A program made the position numbers and the translations under genes. The notes beneath the pieces were generated by a model, which saw nothing but the letters and a program-made list of their open reading frames with translations, was not told where the DNA came from and ran no database searches. From assembly GCA_947570695.1 (NCBI GenBank), contig CANOVB010000003.1, positions 186,001-250,000 on the forward strand: a stretch of DNA of 64,000 bases, given 5' to 3'. The DNA comes from an uncultured Clostridium sp. Lineage in GTDB: Bacteria; Bacillota; Clostridia; TANB77; CAG-508. Shown piece by piece: positions 9,020-17,349 of this stretch (position 1 is the stretch's first letter; each line of letters starts with the position of its first letter).

Positions 9020-9088
9020 GGTAATTTCTCCGCAATAACTTATCTGTAGCTCATTTCATTTGCTACATCTAAGAAATGTTTACATACC
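9020..9088 (-). repeat. Structured repeat, copy A (possible RNA element) upstream of ackA2
   Basis: Read on the minus strand, the pairs GGUA/UACC, AUUU/AAAU, CUUA/UAAG and UGUAGC/GCUACA nest into one long hairpin. CUUA and UGUAGC are separated by tandem GA:GA mismatches, and the apical loop has 11 bases. Copy B at 11670-11723 conserves most bases outside the loop. Tandem G-A pairs are stable in RNA on the minus strand, matching the direction of the acetate genes. The family is not recognised. Confidence 0.5.
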
Positions 9089-9092
9089 AAAT

Positions 9093-9132
9093 TACTGATA
9101 CTGTTTAAACTTTAGCTATTACAGTATCAGTA
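9093..9132. repeat. Perfect 12-base inverted repeat
   Basis: TACTGATACTGT (9093-9104) and ACAGTATCAGTA (9121-9132) flank a 16-base spacer. It could be an operator or a stem-loop; no T-run follows. Confidence 0.6.
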
Positions 9133-9222
9133 TGTCAATATTAAAATATTGGCACCATTAAATTCGTGTACAATAATTAGCATAAGCCTTTATCTAATGG
9201 AAGAACAGAACACTTTCCTAAA

Positions 9223-9251
9223 TAAAAAACACAACTTTTTTCAAAGTTGTG
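9223..9251 (-). terminator. Terminator of the pta-ackA3 transcript
   Basis: CACAACTTT / AAAGTTGTG stem (9230-9238 with 9243-9251) with a 4-base loop, followed on the minus strand by a T-run (plus-strand A-run 9223-9229). It lies 12 bases past the ackA3 stop. Confidence 0.9.
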
Positions 9252-9262
9252 CTCTAATGTTT

Positions 9263-10462
9263 TTATTTATTTTCTACTATAGCTTTAGTATCTCTAGCTA
9301 TTACTAATTCCTCATTTGTTGGAATTATATATATATCAATTTTGGAATCATTTGATGATATTTTTCTTTCTTCACTTCTTACATTATTTTTATCTAAGTC
9401 TAACTTTACTCCCATCCATTCTAAGTTTTCACATATTTTCCTTCTAATATTTATTTGGTTTTCACCTATTCCTCCTGTAAATACTATGCAATCTATACCT
9501 TTTAAAGAAACTGCATATTTTGCAACAAATTGAGCTATTGTTTTTGTAAATAATTCTATAGCAACCCCAGCTTTTGGCTTATCATCTTCATAAGATGCAA
9601 GCTCAATTTCTCTAAAGTCTGGATTTAACCCTGTTATTCCATATAGTCCAGATTTTTTATTTAATATGCTTTCAGCTTCTTTAGGTGATAAATTTTCTTT
9701 TTCCATTATATAAGTTACAACTGAAGGGTCTAAATCTCCTGAACGAGTAACCATTGCAATACCACCTAAAGGAGAAAGTCCCATTGAAGTATCTATAGAT
9801 TTTCCTCCATCAATAGCACAAATTGAAGCTCCTTGTCCAATATGACATGTAACTATTTTCATATCTTCTATATTTTTGCCACTCAAATTTGCAGCTATTT
9901 TTGATACATATTGATGTGAAGTTCCATGAAATCCATATCTTCTTATTCTATGCTTTTCATAATATTCATAAGGAAGTGGATATAAATAATTTTCTTTTGG
10001 CATAGTTTGATGAAAAGCTGTATCAAAAGTTGCAACCATTGGCACTCCAGGCATTGCACTTTGACAAGCTCTTATTCCTAAAATTGCTGCAGGATTATGA
10101 AGTGGTGCAAGAGCCGCACAAGCTTGAATCTTTTGAATAACATCTTCATCAATTTTAGCTGATTTATCAAATAATTCTCCACCATGAACTATTCTATGTC
10201 CTACTGCATCTATTTCTGATAAATCTTTTATAACTCCATAATCTTCATGTTTTAATTGTTCTAATACTATTTTTAAAGCTTCCTCGTGATTCATTACTGG
10301 TATTTTTATTAGATACTTTTCTCCATTAACTTTATGAGTAACAAAAGCCTCTTGTTCCCCTATTCTTTCAAAATTTCCTTTTGCTAGGACACTTTCATCT
10401 TCCATATCTATTAATTGATACTTTAATGATGAACTTCCACAATTTACTACTAGTATTTTCAT
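9263..10462 (-). CDS. ackA: Acetate kinase, copy 3 (in operon with pta)
   Basis: A 399-residue acetate kinase and the most divergent of the three copies (for example TCHIGQGASICAI, SPLGGIAMVTRSGDLDPS, FTGGIGENQINIRRKIC). The binding Asn of NCGSSSLKYQ, GHRIVHGGE, the Asp of FDTAFHQTMP, RRYGFHGTSH and the Arg of TRSGD are intact. AAAGGAAAT precedes the ATG. It lies 118 bases downstream of pta on the same strand and ends in a strong terminator, so pta-ackA3 is the canonical Pta-AckA pair converting acetyl-CoA to acetate and ATP, while copies 1 and 2 are separate units. The divergence suggests an older duplication or separate acquisition. Confidence 0.94.
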   Translation of the reverse strand: MKILVVNCGSSSLKYQLIDMEDESVLAKGNFERIGEQEAFVTHKVNGEKYLIKIPVMNHEEALKIVLEQLKHEDYGVIKDLSEIDAVGHRIVHGGELFDKSAKIDEDVIQKIQACAALAPLHNPAAILGIRACQSAMPGVPMVATFDTAFHQTMPKENYLYPLPYEYYEKHRIRRYGFHGTSHQYVSKIAANLSGKNIEDMKIVTCHIGQGASICAIDGGKSIDTSMGLSPLGGIAMVTRSGDLDPSVVTYIMEKENLSPKEAESILNKKSGLYGITGLNPDFREIELASYEDDKPKAGVAIELFTKTIAQFVAKYAVSLKGIDCIVFTGGIGENQINIRRKICENLEWMGVKLDLDKNNVRSEERKISSNDSKIDIYIIPTNEELVIARDTKAIVENK

Positions 10463-10580
10463 TTTGATATTTCCTTTCTTTAAAAAAACATAATTATTTA
10501 TATAAATTTAAATTTTCTTTATTTTTTATACTAATACTGAATACAATTTGTCTAAATTTTCTTTCTCTTATATACAGGTT

Positions 10581-11573
10581 TTATTGAGCTTGAACAGCAG
10601 TAATAGCAATAACTCCTGCAATATCATCACTTGAACATCCTCTTGACAAATCATTAACTGGTCTTGCTATTCCTTGGCATAAAGGGCCATAGGCTTCTGC
10701 TTTTCCTAATCTTTGAGTTAACTTATATCCTATATTTCCTGCATTTAAATCTGGAAATATTAAAGTATTAGCATTCCCTCCTATTTGACTATCTGGTGCT
10801 TTACTTTTTGAAATCTCTGGAACTATTGCTGCATCTAATTGCAATTCTCCATCTACTTTTATTTCTGGATATTTTTCTCTTACCATATTTGTTGCATCAA
10901 TAACTTTTTGTGTTAATTCAGATTTAGCACTTCCTTTAGTTGAATATGAAAGCATTGCTACTTTTGCTTGTTTTCCTACTAATTGTTCAAAACTTTTACT
11001 TGAAGAATGTGCAATTTCTACAAGTTCTTCTGCTGTAGGATTTTGATTTAGTCCACAATCTCCAAAAACAAATACTCCATTTTCTCCATATTCACAATTT
11101 GGTACAACCATTAAAAAAAATGCTGATACTAGTTTTGTATCTGGAGCTGTTTTTAAAATCTGAAGTGCTGGTCTTAAAGTATCTGATGTTGAATGTATTG
11201 CACCTGAAACAAGTCCATCAGCTTCTTCTAATTTTACCATCATCATACCAAAATAAACTTCATCTTTTACTAATTCTTCTGCTTTTTCAAGTGTCATACC
11301 TTTTTCTTTTCTTAATTCATATAATTTTTCTGCATATATCTTGCTTTTTTCTGATTTTAAAGGATCTATAATTTCTGCATTAGATATATCCAAATTATTT
11401 TCTTTTGCAATTTCTTTTAAATATTCTTCATTTCCTATTAAAACTATTTTTGCATAATTTTCTTTTAATGCTATTTGAGTAGCTTTAAGTGTTCTTAAAT
11501 CTTTTGCTTCTGGTAAAACAATCTTTTTTATATCTTTTCTTGCTCTATCTTTCATTTGGTCTATAAAATTCAT
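10581..11573 (-). CDS. pta: Phosphate acetyltransferase
   Basis: Transfers the acetyl group of acetyl-CoA to phosphate, giving acetyl phosphate for acetate kinase. The 330 residues correspond to the short, catalytic-only bacterial form without the N-terminal DRTGG/P-loop regions. Visible motifs are KKIVLPEAKDLRTLKA near the start, DGLVSGAIHSTSDTLRPALQ (acyl-CoA/phosphate site), FVFGDCGLNQNPTAEELVEIA and the C-terminal GNANTLIFPDLNAGNIGYK. The start has GAGGAG upstream. It leads a two-gene operon with ackA copy 3. A structured repeat (copy B) sits about 100-150 bases upstream and could lie in the leader RNA. Confidence 0.96.
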   Translation of the reverse strand: MNFIDQMKDRARKDIKKIVLPEAKDLRTLKATQIALKENYAKIVLIGNEEYLKEIAKENNLDISNAEIIDPLKSEKSKIYAEKLYELRKEKGMTLEKAEELVKDEVYFGMMMVKLEEADGLVSGAIHSTSDTLRPALQILKTAPDTKLVSAFFLMVVPNCEYGENGVFVFGDCGLNQNPTAEELVEIAHSSSKSFEQLVGKQAKVAMLSYSTKGSAKSELTQKVIDATNMVREKYPEIKVDGELQLDAAIVPEISKSKAPDSQIGGNANTLIFPDLNAGNIGYKLTQRLGKAEAYGPLCQGIARPVNDLSRGCSSDDIAGVIAITAVQAQ

Positions 11574-11669
11574 TATTTTTTCTCCTCTTCATATATCTAT
11601 TATTTTTAATTACATACAAAAGAGCTACTTTTTAAATTTTATAACATTTAGAATTCAAAATGGCTCATA

Positions 11670-11723
11670 TTTTCTCTGTAATAACTTATCTGTAGCTGAT
11701 TTCATACATCTAAGAAATGTTCA
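11670..11723 (-). repeat. Structured repeat, copy B upstream of pta
   Basis: Shares the conserved body of copy A (9020-9088), including CTTATCTGTA and ACATCTAAGAAATGTT on the plus strand. It lacks five bases of the loop, and the inner stem is shortened to UGUA/UACA while the GA:GA mismatch and CUUA/UAAG pairing remain. It lies between the nth stop and the pta start. Confidence 0.5.
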
Positions 11724-11762
11724 CCCGACAAAAATACTCTGTATCTCTTTAAATAAAGTTTT

Positions 11763-12401
11763 TTAGCAACTTTGTATATAATTTTTACAATATTTATTTA
11801 CAGGGCATTCTTCACATTTAGGTTTTCTTGCATTACAAATATGCCTTCCATGCCATACAAATAAATGATTTACATCATAATAATATTCTTTTGGAATTTG
11901 TTTTAATAAATCCTTTTCTATTTTTTCTGGCTCGCTTTCGTTAGAAAAGCCCATTTTATTTGAAATTCTTTTTGCATGTGTATCAACTGCTATTCCTTGT
12001 GGATTATGAAATACTTCTAGCATAATAACATTTGCACTTTTTCTTCCAACTCCTGGAAGACTTTGTAATCCTTCCATATTTTCTGGTACAATTCCATCAT
12101 ATTCTTCTATAAGTTTTTTACTACATGCTTTTATATTTTTAGCTTTATTTTTATAAAATCCACATGGATGAATAATTTGTTCTAGTTCTTTTATATCAAT
12201 ATTTGCTAATTTTTCTGGTGTATTATATTTTGAAAAAAGCATTGGTGTTGTTTTATTTACTCTTTCATCTGTACATTGAGCTGAAAGCATAACCGAAATC
12301 ATCATTTCAAAAGGACTCGTAAATTCTAAGCTGCATGTTGCATCAGGATAATATTCTTTTAATTTTTTTATTATTTCTATTGCTTCTTCTTTTTTCTTCA
12401 T
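11763..12401 (-). CDS. nth: Endonuclease III (DNA glycosylase/AP lyase)
   Basis: Removes oxidised pyrimidines and cleaves the abasic site in base-excision repair. The 212 residues match the family. The helix-hairpin-helix LPGVGRKSANVI spans about 115-126 with catalytic Lys121, and catalytic Asp140 lies in VDTHAKR. The [4Fe-4S] cluster is Cys189-x6-Cys196-x2-Cys199-x5-Cys205. TTGGAG lies in the 11-base gap after the upstream gene, so the two are co-transcribed. No strong terminator follows; the pta region with repeat B comes next. Confidence 0.97.
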   Translation of the reverse strand: MKKKEEAIEIIKKLKEYYPDATCSLEFTSPFEMMISVMLSAQCTDERVNKTTPMLFSKYNTPEKLANIDIKELEQIIHPCGFYKNKAKNIKACSKKLIEEYDGIVPENMEGLQSLPGVGRKSANVIMLEVFHNPQGIAVDTHAKRISNKMGFSNESEPEKIEKDLLKQIPKEYYYDVNHLFVWHGRHICNARKPKCEECPVNKYCKNYIQSC

Positions 12402-12412
12402 ATTATCTCCAA

Positions 12413-13732
12413 TTACTCAGAAATATCTTTTGGTTCTTCTTTAATCTCGTTATCTTCTTTTTTCTCTTTATCCTCTTTAGTTGCTGTCTTTTGGAAAGCT
12501 AAAGACATAATAGTTTTAAATCCATAAGCAATAATTATTAGTTTTAATATTCCACCTGCTACAGGTATCATTCCAATACATTCAAAAGTTACATATATAA
12601 TAATTGCAACTATATATTTTATTACATTTGAATTTCCTCTCATTATAACCTTAGCAATTTTTAAAGCTGCAACATAAATGCTTACAAACAATAGCATAAT
12701 ATATACCATAATTAATAATAGTCCTACTGGAATACCTATTATTGTAATCATACAAGCTATTGCTATTACCGGTACTAAGAACATTAATGCTAATCCCACT
12801 AATGCATCTATTACATAATTTTCATTTTTCTTAACTACTTCTTTATTTCTAGTTATAAGTGTTAAAATTCCTATTATTACTAAAGCTGAAACTACTTTTG
12901 ATAAAATATCTATTATACTTTCATCAAAAACTGAAGTTTCTTTTTCTTTAATAGGTGTTTCTATTTTTACTATATTACCTATTTTGCTTTTATCTGATAC
13001 ATTTAAGTTTCCATCATAATAAATAGTTCCTGCTACTCCTGCTACTCCATTACTTGCTATGCTTATATTATCTGCTCCTGAATATAAATTACGATATATA
13101 TATCCTTTTACTTCTACATCACTTGCTGCCACTCTTACATCTCTATAAATATAAGAATTATCTTCAAATCGTACAGTATCTGCTGCTATGTAAGCATCAT
13201 TTGCTCCTGATTTTATTGTTACTTTATTTGCACAAATAAATAATGATCCTGAAATATCTGCATTTATAATTACATTATCACCACATACAAAAAGGTTTCC
13301 AGATATTATACTTGAATTTACTTCAACATTTTTACCCATAGCATAAACATTACCATTTACTGATTCATTATAAACTATTTTTTCATCAAACAAATAAACA
13401 TCACTTTCAACCCAGTTTGCAAATTCTGTTTCATCATTAATTTCTATACTATCAGAAATTGGCATTACTCCATCTTCTTGAGGTGGTACATCAGGCTCTC
13501 CTAAAACATTGTCTGCTACTTGATTTAAATTATTTACATCATTAGTATTATTTGTAGTACTATTTTGTACTTCATTATTTACTGCATTCATATTTGTAGC
13601 ATTTGCTTGTATATTAGCACTTGTAGTATTTGCTACTTGATTAGTCTGAACCCCTGTTGCTAATGAAACATTTGATATTATTGATATCAATGTTACTAAA
13701 ATTAAAATTACTGCGATAGTTTTCTTTTTCAT
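12413..13732 (-). CDS. Secreted/membrane protein with a polymer-forming beta-solenoid region and C-terminal membrane helices
   Basis: The 439-residue protein has a signal peptide (KKKTIAVILILVTLISIIS), then an Asn/Thr/Ala/Gln-rich linker (about 25-90). A beta-helical region of short repeats (about 110-250) has phrases such as GNVYAMGKNVEVNS, GNLFVCGDNVII and GSLFICANKVTI, which resemble bactofilin or polymer-forming cytoskeletal repeats, but on the outside of the cell. After that come about five membrane helices (about 275-410) and a highly charged cytoplasmic tail (KEDKEKKEDNEIKEE). This layout is common in clostridia and is annotated as polymer-forming or DUF8173-like; its function is unknown. 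GGAGG precedes the ATG. It is in an operon with nth, probably by chance of position rather than function. Confidence 0.75.
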   Translation of the reverse strand: MKKKTIAVILILVTLISIISNVSLATGVQTNQVANTTSANIQANATNMNAVNNEVQNSTTNNTNDVNNLNQVADNVLGEPDVPPQEDGVMPISDSIEINDETEFANWVESDVYLFDEKIVYNESVNGNVYAMGKNVEVNSSIISGNLFVCGDNVIINADISGSLFICANKVTIKSGANDAYIAADTVRFEDNSYIYRDVRVAASDVEVKGYIYRNLYSGADNISIASNGVAGVAGTIYYDGNLNVSDKSKIGNIVKIETPIKEKETSVFDESIIDILSKVVSALVIIGILTLITRNKEVVKKNENYVIDALVGLALMFLVPVIAIACMITIIGIPVGLLLIMVYIMLLFVSIYVAALKIAKVIMRGNSNVIKYIVAIIIYVTFECIGMIPVAGGILKLIIIAYGFKTIMSLAFQKTATKEDKEKKEDNEIKEEPKDISE

Positions 13733-13805
13733 TTTTTCCTCCTAAAATATCTTGTTTTTTACTTTTTAATTTTACTTATATTTTTTATAAGTAATAATAA
13801 ACATT

Positions 13806-14468
13806 TTAAAGTCCTTTTACTTTTTTTACTGCTTCTGGAATATTTTCAGAATATACTAAATATGTTCCTACTACTAATATATCCGCCCCTGCATCTATAG
13901 CATTTCTAGCATTTACATCTTTTATTCCACCATCTACTTCAATATCAATATCTAAATTATTTGCCTCAATATACTCTTTCAAAGCTTTTACTTTTTCCAA
14001 TGTTTCTGGAATTAAACTTTGAGCTCCTTTTCCTGGAACTACTGTCATTACTAATACTAAATGAATATATGGTAAATATTTTTTTATCTCTTCAATGCTA
14101 GTATCTGGACTAATTGAAATTCCCACTCTTGAACCACAATTTTTTATTTCTTCTATTATATTTTTTGTTCTTTCTTCTGTTTTTGATGCTTCTATATGAA
14201 AAGTTATTATTTCTGGCTCTAACATTGAATATTCATCAACAAATTCTTCAATATTCTCTACCATCAAATGTACATCTAATCCTAAATTAGAAATATGAGA
14301 AGCTGTTAATGCATAATCTTTCATTAATTCTGTATTATTTTTTTCAACAAACTTTCCATCCATAACATCTATATGAAAATAATCTATTTTTCCTGTTTCT
14401 AAGTTATACATTGTTCTTGTTGCATTTTCTTTTTCTACATTTAACAATGACGCTGAAACTTCTATCAT
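13806..14468 (-). CDS. rpe: Ribulose-phosphate 3-epimerase
   Basis: Interconverts ribulose 5-phosphate and xylulose 5-phosphate in the pentose phosphate pathway. The 220-residue TIM barrel shows the family signatures: an N-terminal SASLL, FHIDVMDG, GLDVHLMVEN, a long MTVVPGKGAQSL loop (most members have MTVNPGFGGQ, so this is slightly atypical), the phosphate-site DGGI near residue 180, and AGADILVVGTYL. The metal-binding His and Asp residues are present. GAGGAGG precedes the ATG. The prkC-rpe neighbourhood is standard in Firmicutes, but the rsgA gene usually found between them is absent; a palindrome sits in the gap instead. Confidence 0.93.
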   Translation of the reverse strand: MIEVSASLLNVEKENATRTMYNLETGKIDYFHIDVMDGKFVEKNNTELMKDYALTASHISNLGLDVHLMVENIEEFVDEYSMLEPEIITFHIEASKTEERTKNIIEEIKNCGSRVGISISPDTSIEEIKKYLPYIHLVLVMTVVPGKGAQSLIPETLEKVKALKEYIEANNLDIDIEVDGGIKDVNARNAIDAGADILVVGTYLVYSENIPEAVKKVKGL

Positions 14469-14483
14469 TTTTCCTCCTCAAAT

Positions 14484-14511
14484 AAGGCATGATTAACTTT
14501 TATCATGCCTT
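14484..14511. terminator. Perfect 10-base hairpin between prkC and rpe
   Basis: AAGGCATGAT / ATCATGCCTT (14484-14493 with 14502-14511) with an 8-base loop. On the minus strand only a weak TTATTT follows, so it may be a partial terminator or a stability element. It sits 15 bases before the rpe start. Confidence 0.55.
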
Positions 14512-14519
14512 ACTCTTAA

Positions 14520-16580
14520 TTAATTTACGTTTATTACTTGATCACCCTTATTGAAATCTACAGTTTGAGTAAATTTAGTTACTCCATTTACTTTTACTTT
14601 AACTTCTTTTACTCCTGAAGTGGTCCATGTTTTTGAAATATCTGTTTTTGTCATTAAATAACTATCACTAAGAATTGTATCATCACCAACTTCAATAACT
14701 ACTGTTCCTTTTTCAATTTCTGGAGTTACTGTAGATGGAACTGTATTTCCATATTCATCTGTTTTATTTTCTGTAACTGGTTTTGGTTCTGTGTAAGCCA
14801 TTAAACTTTTTAAATTTACATTAACTGTTAAAGTTGATTTAGTAGGTTGCCTATTAACAACTATCCCTATGCTATCTCCTTCTTTTAATGTTTTTCCTAC
14901 GCTTACTGTTTGTGAGATAACTATTCCATCTGATCTTGATGCATTTTCTTCATAATTTATTTCTACTATCAATCCTAACTCAGATAAAAGTTTGGCTGCT
15001 TTTTCTTCTGTTTCATTAAGAACACTTGGAACTGAAACATCTTTATACGCACTACCTTTACTTACTGTTATCTTAATAGTTGTTGAGGCAGTAATTTCTT
15101 CTCCTTCTGCTGGTTCAACTTCAATTACTATATCTTTTTCTATTTTTTCACTGGTTTCTTCTACTATTTCATATTTTAATTCTAAAGCATCTAATTCTTT
15201 TGTAACATCTTCTATCTTTTTGCCTCTCATCTTCTTTGGCAATGTCACTATTTTTTGACCTTTACTTACTACTAATTTTATTTGTTCTGTAACATTAAAT
15301 TTGAAATTTGTAGATTTATATTCAGGTGTTTGAGATACTACATATCCTTCTTCAACATCTTCTGTATATTCTTCTTCAATAACAATATCTTTAAATCCTA
15401 AATCATTTAGAGCTTTTACTGCTTCATCTTTTTTCATTCTTGGTTCACCATTCACACCTGAAACATTTATCATTTCTACCTGTGCTGGTCTTGATCCATT
15501 TAATAATGCTATAGTTCCCCACATTGCACCTACAAATAACAATACTGCAACTAATACTATTGTAATTGGTTTTGCCCATTTATGTTTTTCATAAAATTCT
15601 TTTACTTTATTTTGTTTTCCTTTTTTGGCTCTTCCTTCTTCTATTTTTGGAGCTTTTCTATCATTATTTTTTTCCATTTCAATTTCATATATTGTAGGAA
15701 CTTTTTGAGTAGGTGAATCATCACTTCTTGTAGCTAATATTACAAAGTCTTCATTAGGTTTCTTTAAAGCTAATGATAAGTCTTGCAACATTTCTGTAGC
15801 ATTTTGATACCTTAAATTTGGATCTTTTTGCATTGCTTTTAATATAATTCTATTTACACTTACTGGTATAGAGTTATTATATTTTATTGGATCCACTGGT
15901 TCTTCTTGCACTTGTTTTAATGCTACAGATACTGGTGTATCGGCATCAAAAGGCACTCTTCCTGTAAGCATTTCATACATTACTATACCTAAAGAGTATA
16001 AATCTGACTTAGCATCTGTGTAACCACCTCTTGCATGTTCTGGTGAAAAATAATGTACTGAACCAATAGTTGTTCCAAAAGCTGTTATTGTAGAATTTGA
16101 AACTGCTTTTGCTATACCAAAATCTGTAACTTTTGCCATTCCATCTTCTGTTATTATTATATTATGTGGTTTTATATCTCTATGTATTATATTATTTTTA
16201 TGTGCTGTTTCTAATGCAGAAGCAATTTGAATAGCTATATTAACAGACCATTTCCATGAAAGGATTCCGTCTTCTGTTATTATCTCTTTTAAAGTTTTTC
16301 CTTGTATTAATTCCATTACTATATAATATAAATTATCTTCATTGCAAACATCAAATATTGATACTATATTAGGATGAGTTAAACTAGCAGCTGATTGAGC
16401 TTCCGTATTAAATTTTTTTATAAATTCGCTATCAGTAGTAAATTCATCTTTTAATATTTTTATTGCTACATATCTGTTTAAAACATGGCACTTAGCTTTA
16501 TAAACTGTTGCCATTCCACCGTTTCCAATTTTTTCTAAAACTTCATACCTATTATTCAACATTTTCCCAATAAGATTCAT
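14520..16580 (-). CDS. prkC: PASTA-domain serine/threonine kinase
   Basis: Membrane receptor kinase that senses muropeptides or lipid II and phosphorylates cell-wall and division targets. The 686 residues comprise an N-terminal Hanks-type kinase (GNGGMATVYKAK, Lys41, HRDIKPHN with Asp135, DFGIAK with Asp153, SPEHARGG), a basic juxtamembrane stretch, one membrane helix at about 338-362, and three extracellular PASTA repeats (about 370-445, 446-512, 513-582). A roughly 100-residue C-terminal extension (TLTVNVNLKSLM onward) looks beta-rich, as in other clostridial PrkC proteins. GGAG inside the end of stp serves its start, and stp lies 2 bases upstream, so translation is probably coupled. Kinase and phosphatase form an antagonistic pair. 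Confidence 0.96.
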   Translation of the reverse strand: MNLIGKMLNNRYEVLEKIGNGGMATVYKAKCHVLNRYVAIKILKDEFTTDSEFIKKFNTEAQSAASLTHPNIVSIFDVCNEDNLYYIVMELIQGKTLKEIITEDGILSWKWSVNIAIQIASALETAHKNNIIHRDIKPHNIIITEDGMAKVTDFGIAKAVSNSTITAFGTTIGSVHYFSPEHARGGYTDAKSDLYSLGIVMYEMLTGRVPFDADTPVSVALKQVQEEPVDPIKYNNSIPVSVNRIILKAMQKDPNLRYQNATEMLQDLSLALKKPNEDFVILATRSDDSPTQKVPTIYEIEMEKNNDRKAPKIEEGRAKKGKQNKVKEFYEKHKWAKPITIVLVAVLLFVGAMWGTIALLNGSRPAQVEMINVSGVNGEPRMKKDEAVKALNDLGFKDIVIEEEYTEDVEEGYVVSQTPEYKSTNFKFNVTEQIKLVVSKGQKIVTLPKKMRGKKIEDVTKELDALELKYEIVEETSEKIEKDIVIEVEPAEGEEITASTTIKITVSKGSAYKDVSVPSVLNETEEKAAKLLSELGLIVEINYEENASRSDGIVISQTVSVGKTLKEGDSIGIVVNRQPTKSTLTVNVNLKSLMAYTEPKPVTENKTDEYGNTVPSTVTPEIEKGTVVIEVGDDTILSDSYLMTKTDISKTWTTSGVKEVKVKVNGVTKFTQTVDFNKGDQVINVN

Positions 16581-16582
16581 AA

Positions 16583-17344
16583 TTATCTCTCCTTAGTTTC
16601 GTCACCTATATCTATATTGTCTATAATGATTACTGTTATATTATCATATCCTCCAAGTTCATTTGCATTATTAATTAATGCTTCCTCTGGCTTTTCAGGA
16701 TTCTTTAACAATAAATTGTATATCTCGTTTTCTCTTAACATATTTGTTAAACCATCAGAACACATTAATATTAAATCATCTTTAAAAAATCCTTTGCATA
16801 TTAAATCTGGTTCAACAAGTGAGTTACATCCTAATGCTTTCATTAACATATTCTTTTTAGGATGATTATAAGCTTCTTCTTTGGTTATTGTTCCTTCTCT
16901 AACTAAATTTTCAACGTAACTGTGATCTACTGTAAGTCTTCTAATTATATTTTTTCTAATTCTATAAACTCTACTATCTCCAACATGCCCTATAAATGCC
17001 TTATTATTATATATTAAACAAATATCTAAAGTAGTACCCATATCATGTAATTCTTCGTCTTCTTGTGATTTCTCATGTACAATTTTATTTGCATATTCTA
17101 TTGCATCTTTTATTAATTCTAAAATGCCCTCTCTATCTTTTTTTATGTTTTTAAAATTATTAAAAATATAATTTCTAGTATTTGCTACTGCTAAAGAACT
17201 TGCTATTTCTCCACCTTTATATCCGCCCATACCATCTGCCAATATATATAATTTTATATCATCCTTTTCTAGATCTGAAATATAATAGCTATCTTGGTTC
17301 ATTTCTCTAGCTTTTCCAATGTCAGATTTGGCTAAAATTCTCAC
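16583..17344 (-). CDS. stp: PP2C-family protein phosphatase, partner of PrkC
   Basis: Metal-dependent phosphatase that removes phosphate from PrkC and its substrates. The 253 residues and the motif order are typical: SDIGKAREMNQDSYY, ADGMGGYKGGEIAS (metal-binding Asp), GHVGDSRVYRI, LTVDHS, LMCSDGLTNML and GGYDNITVIII. The start codon is GTG at 17344, with AGGTGAGG (overlapping the rlmN stop) as the ribosome binding site. It lies 5 bases after rlmN and 2 bases before prkC, giving a tight rlmN-stp-prkC operon. Confidence 0.95.
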   Translation of the reverse strand: MRILAKSDIGKAREMNQDSYYISDLEKDDIKLYILADGMGGYKGGEIASSLAVANTRNYIFNNFKNIKKDREGILELIKDAIEYANKIVHEKSQEDEELHDMGTTLDICLIYNNKAFIGHVGDSRVYRIRKNIIRRLTVDHSYVENLVREGTITKEEAYNHPKKNMLMKALGCNSLVEPDLICKGFFKDDLILMCSDGLTNMLRENEIYNLLLKNPEKPEEALINNANELGGYDNITVIIIDNIDIGDETKER

Positions 17345-17349
17345 TTACC

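Larger units (their letters stand above)
8941..9222. other. Non-coding stretch upstream of ackA copy 2
   Basis: No plausible coding region is seen in any frame between the ackA2 promoter and the ackA3 terminator. The stretch holds the structured repeat at 9020-9088, a perfect 12-base inverted repeat at 9093-9132, an AT palindrome CAATATT-AA-AATATTG at 9136-9151, and a loose copy of the TTTCCTA hairpin at about 9188-9226. Confidence 0.6.

Noticed and set aside
9020..9088. T-box, c-di-GMP or fluoride riboswitch
   Set aside because: None of the conserved sequence blocks of those families that I know can be found; only a general structured repeat is supported.
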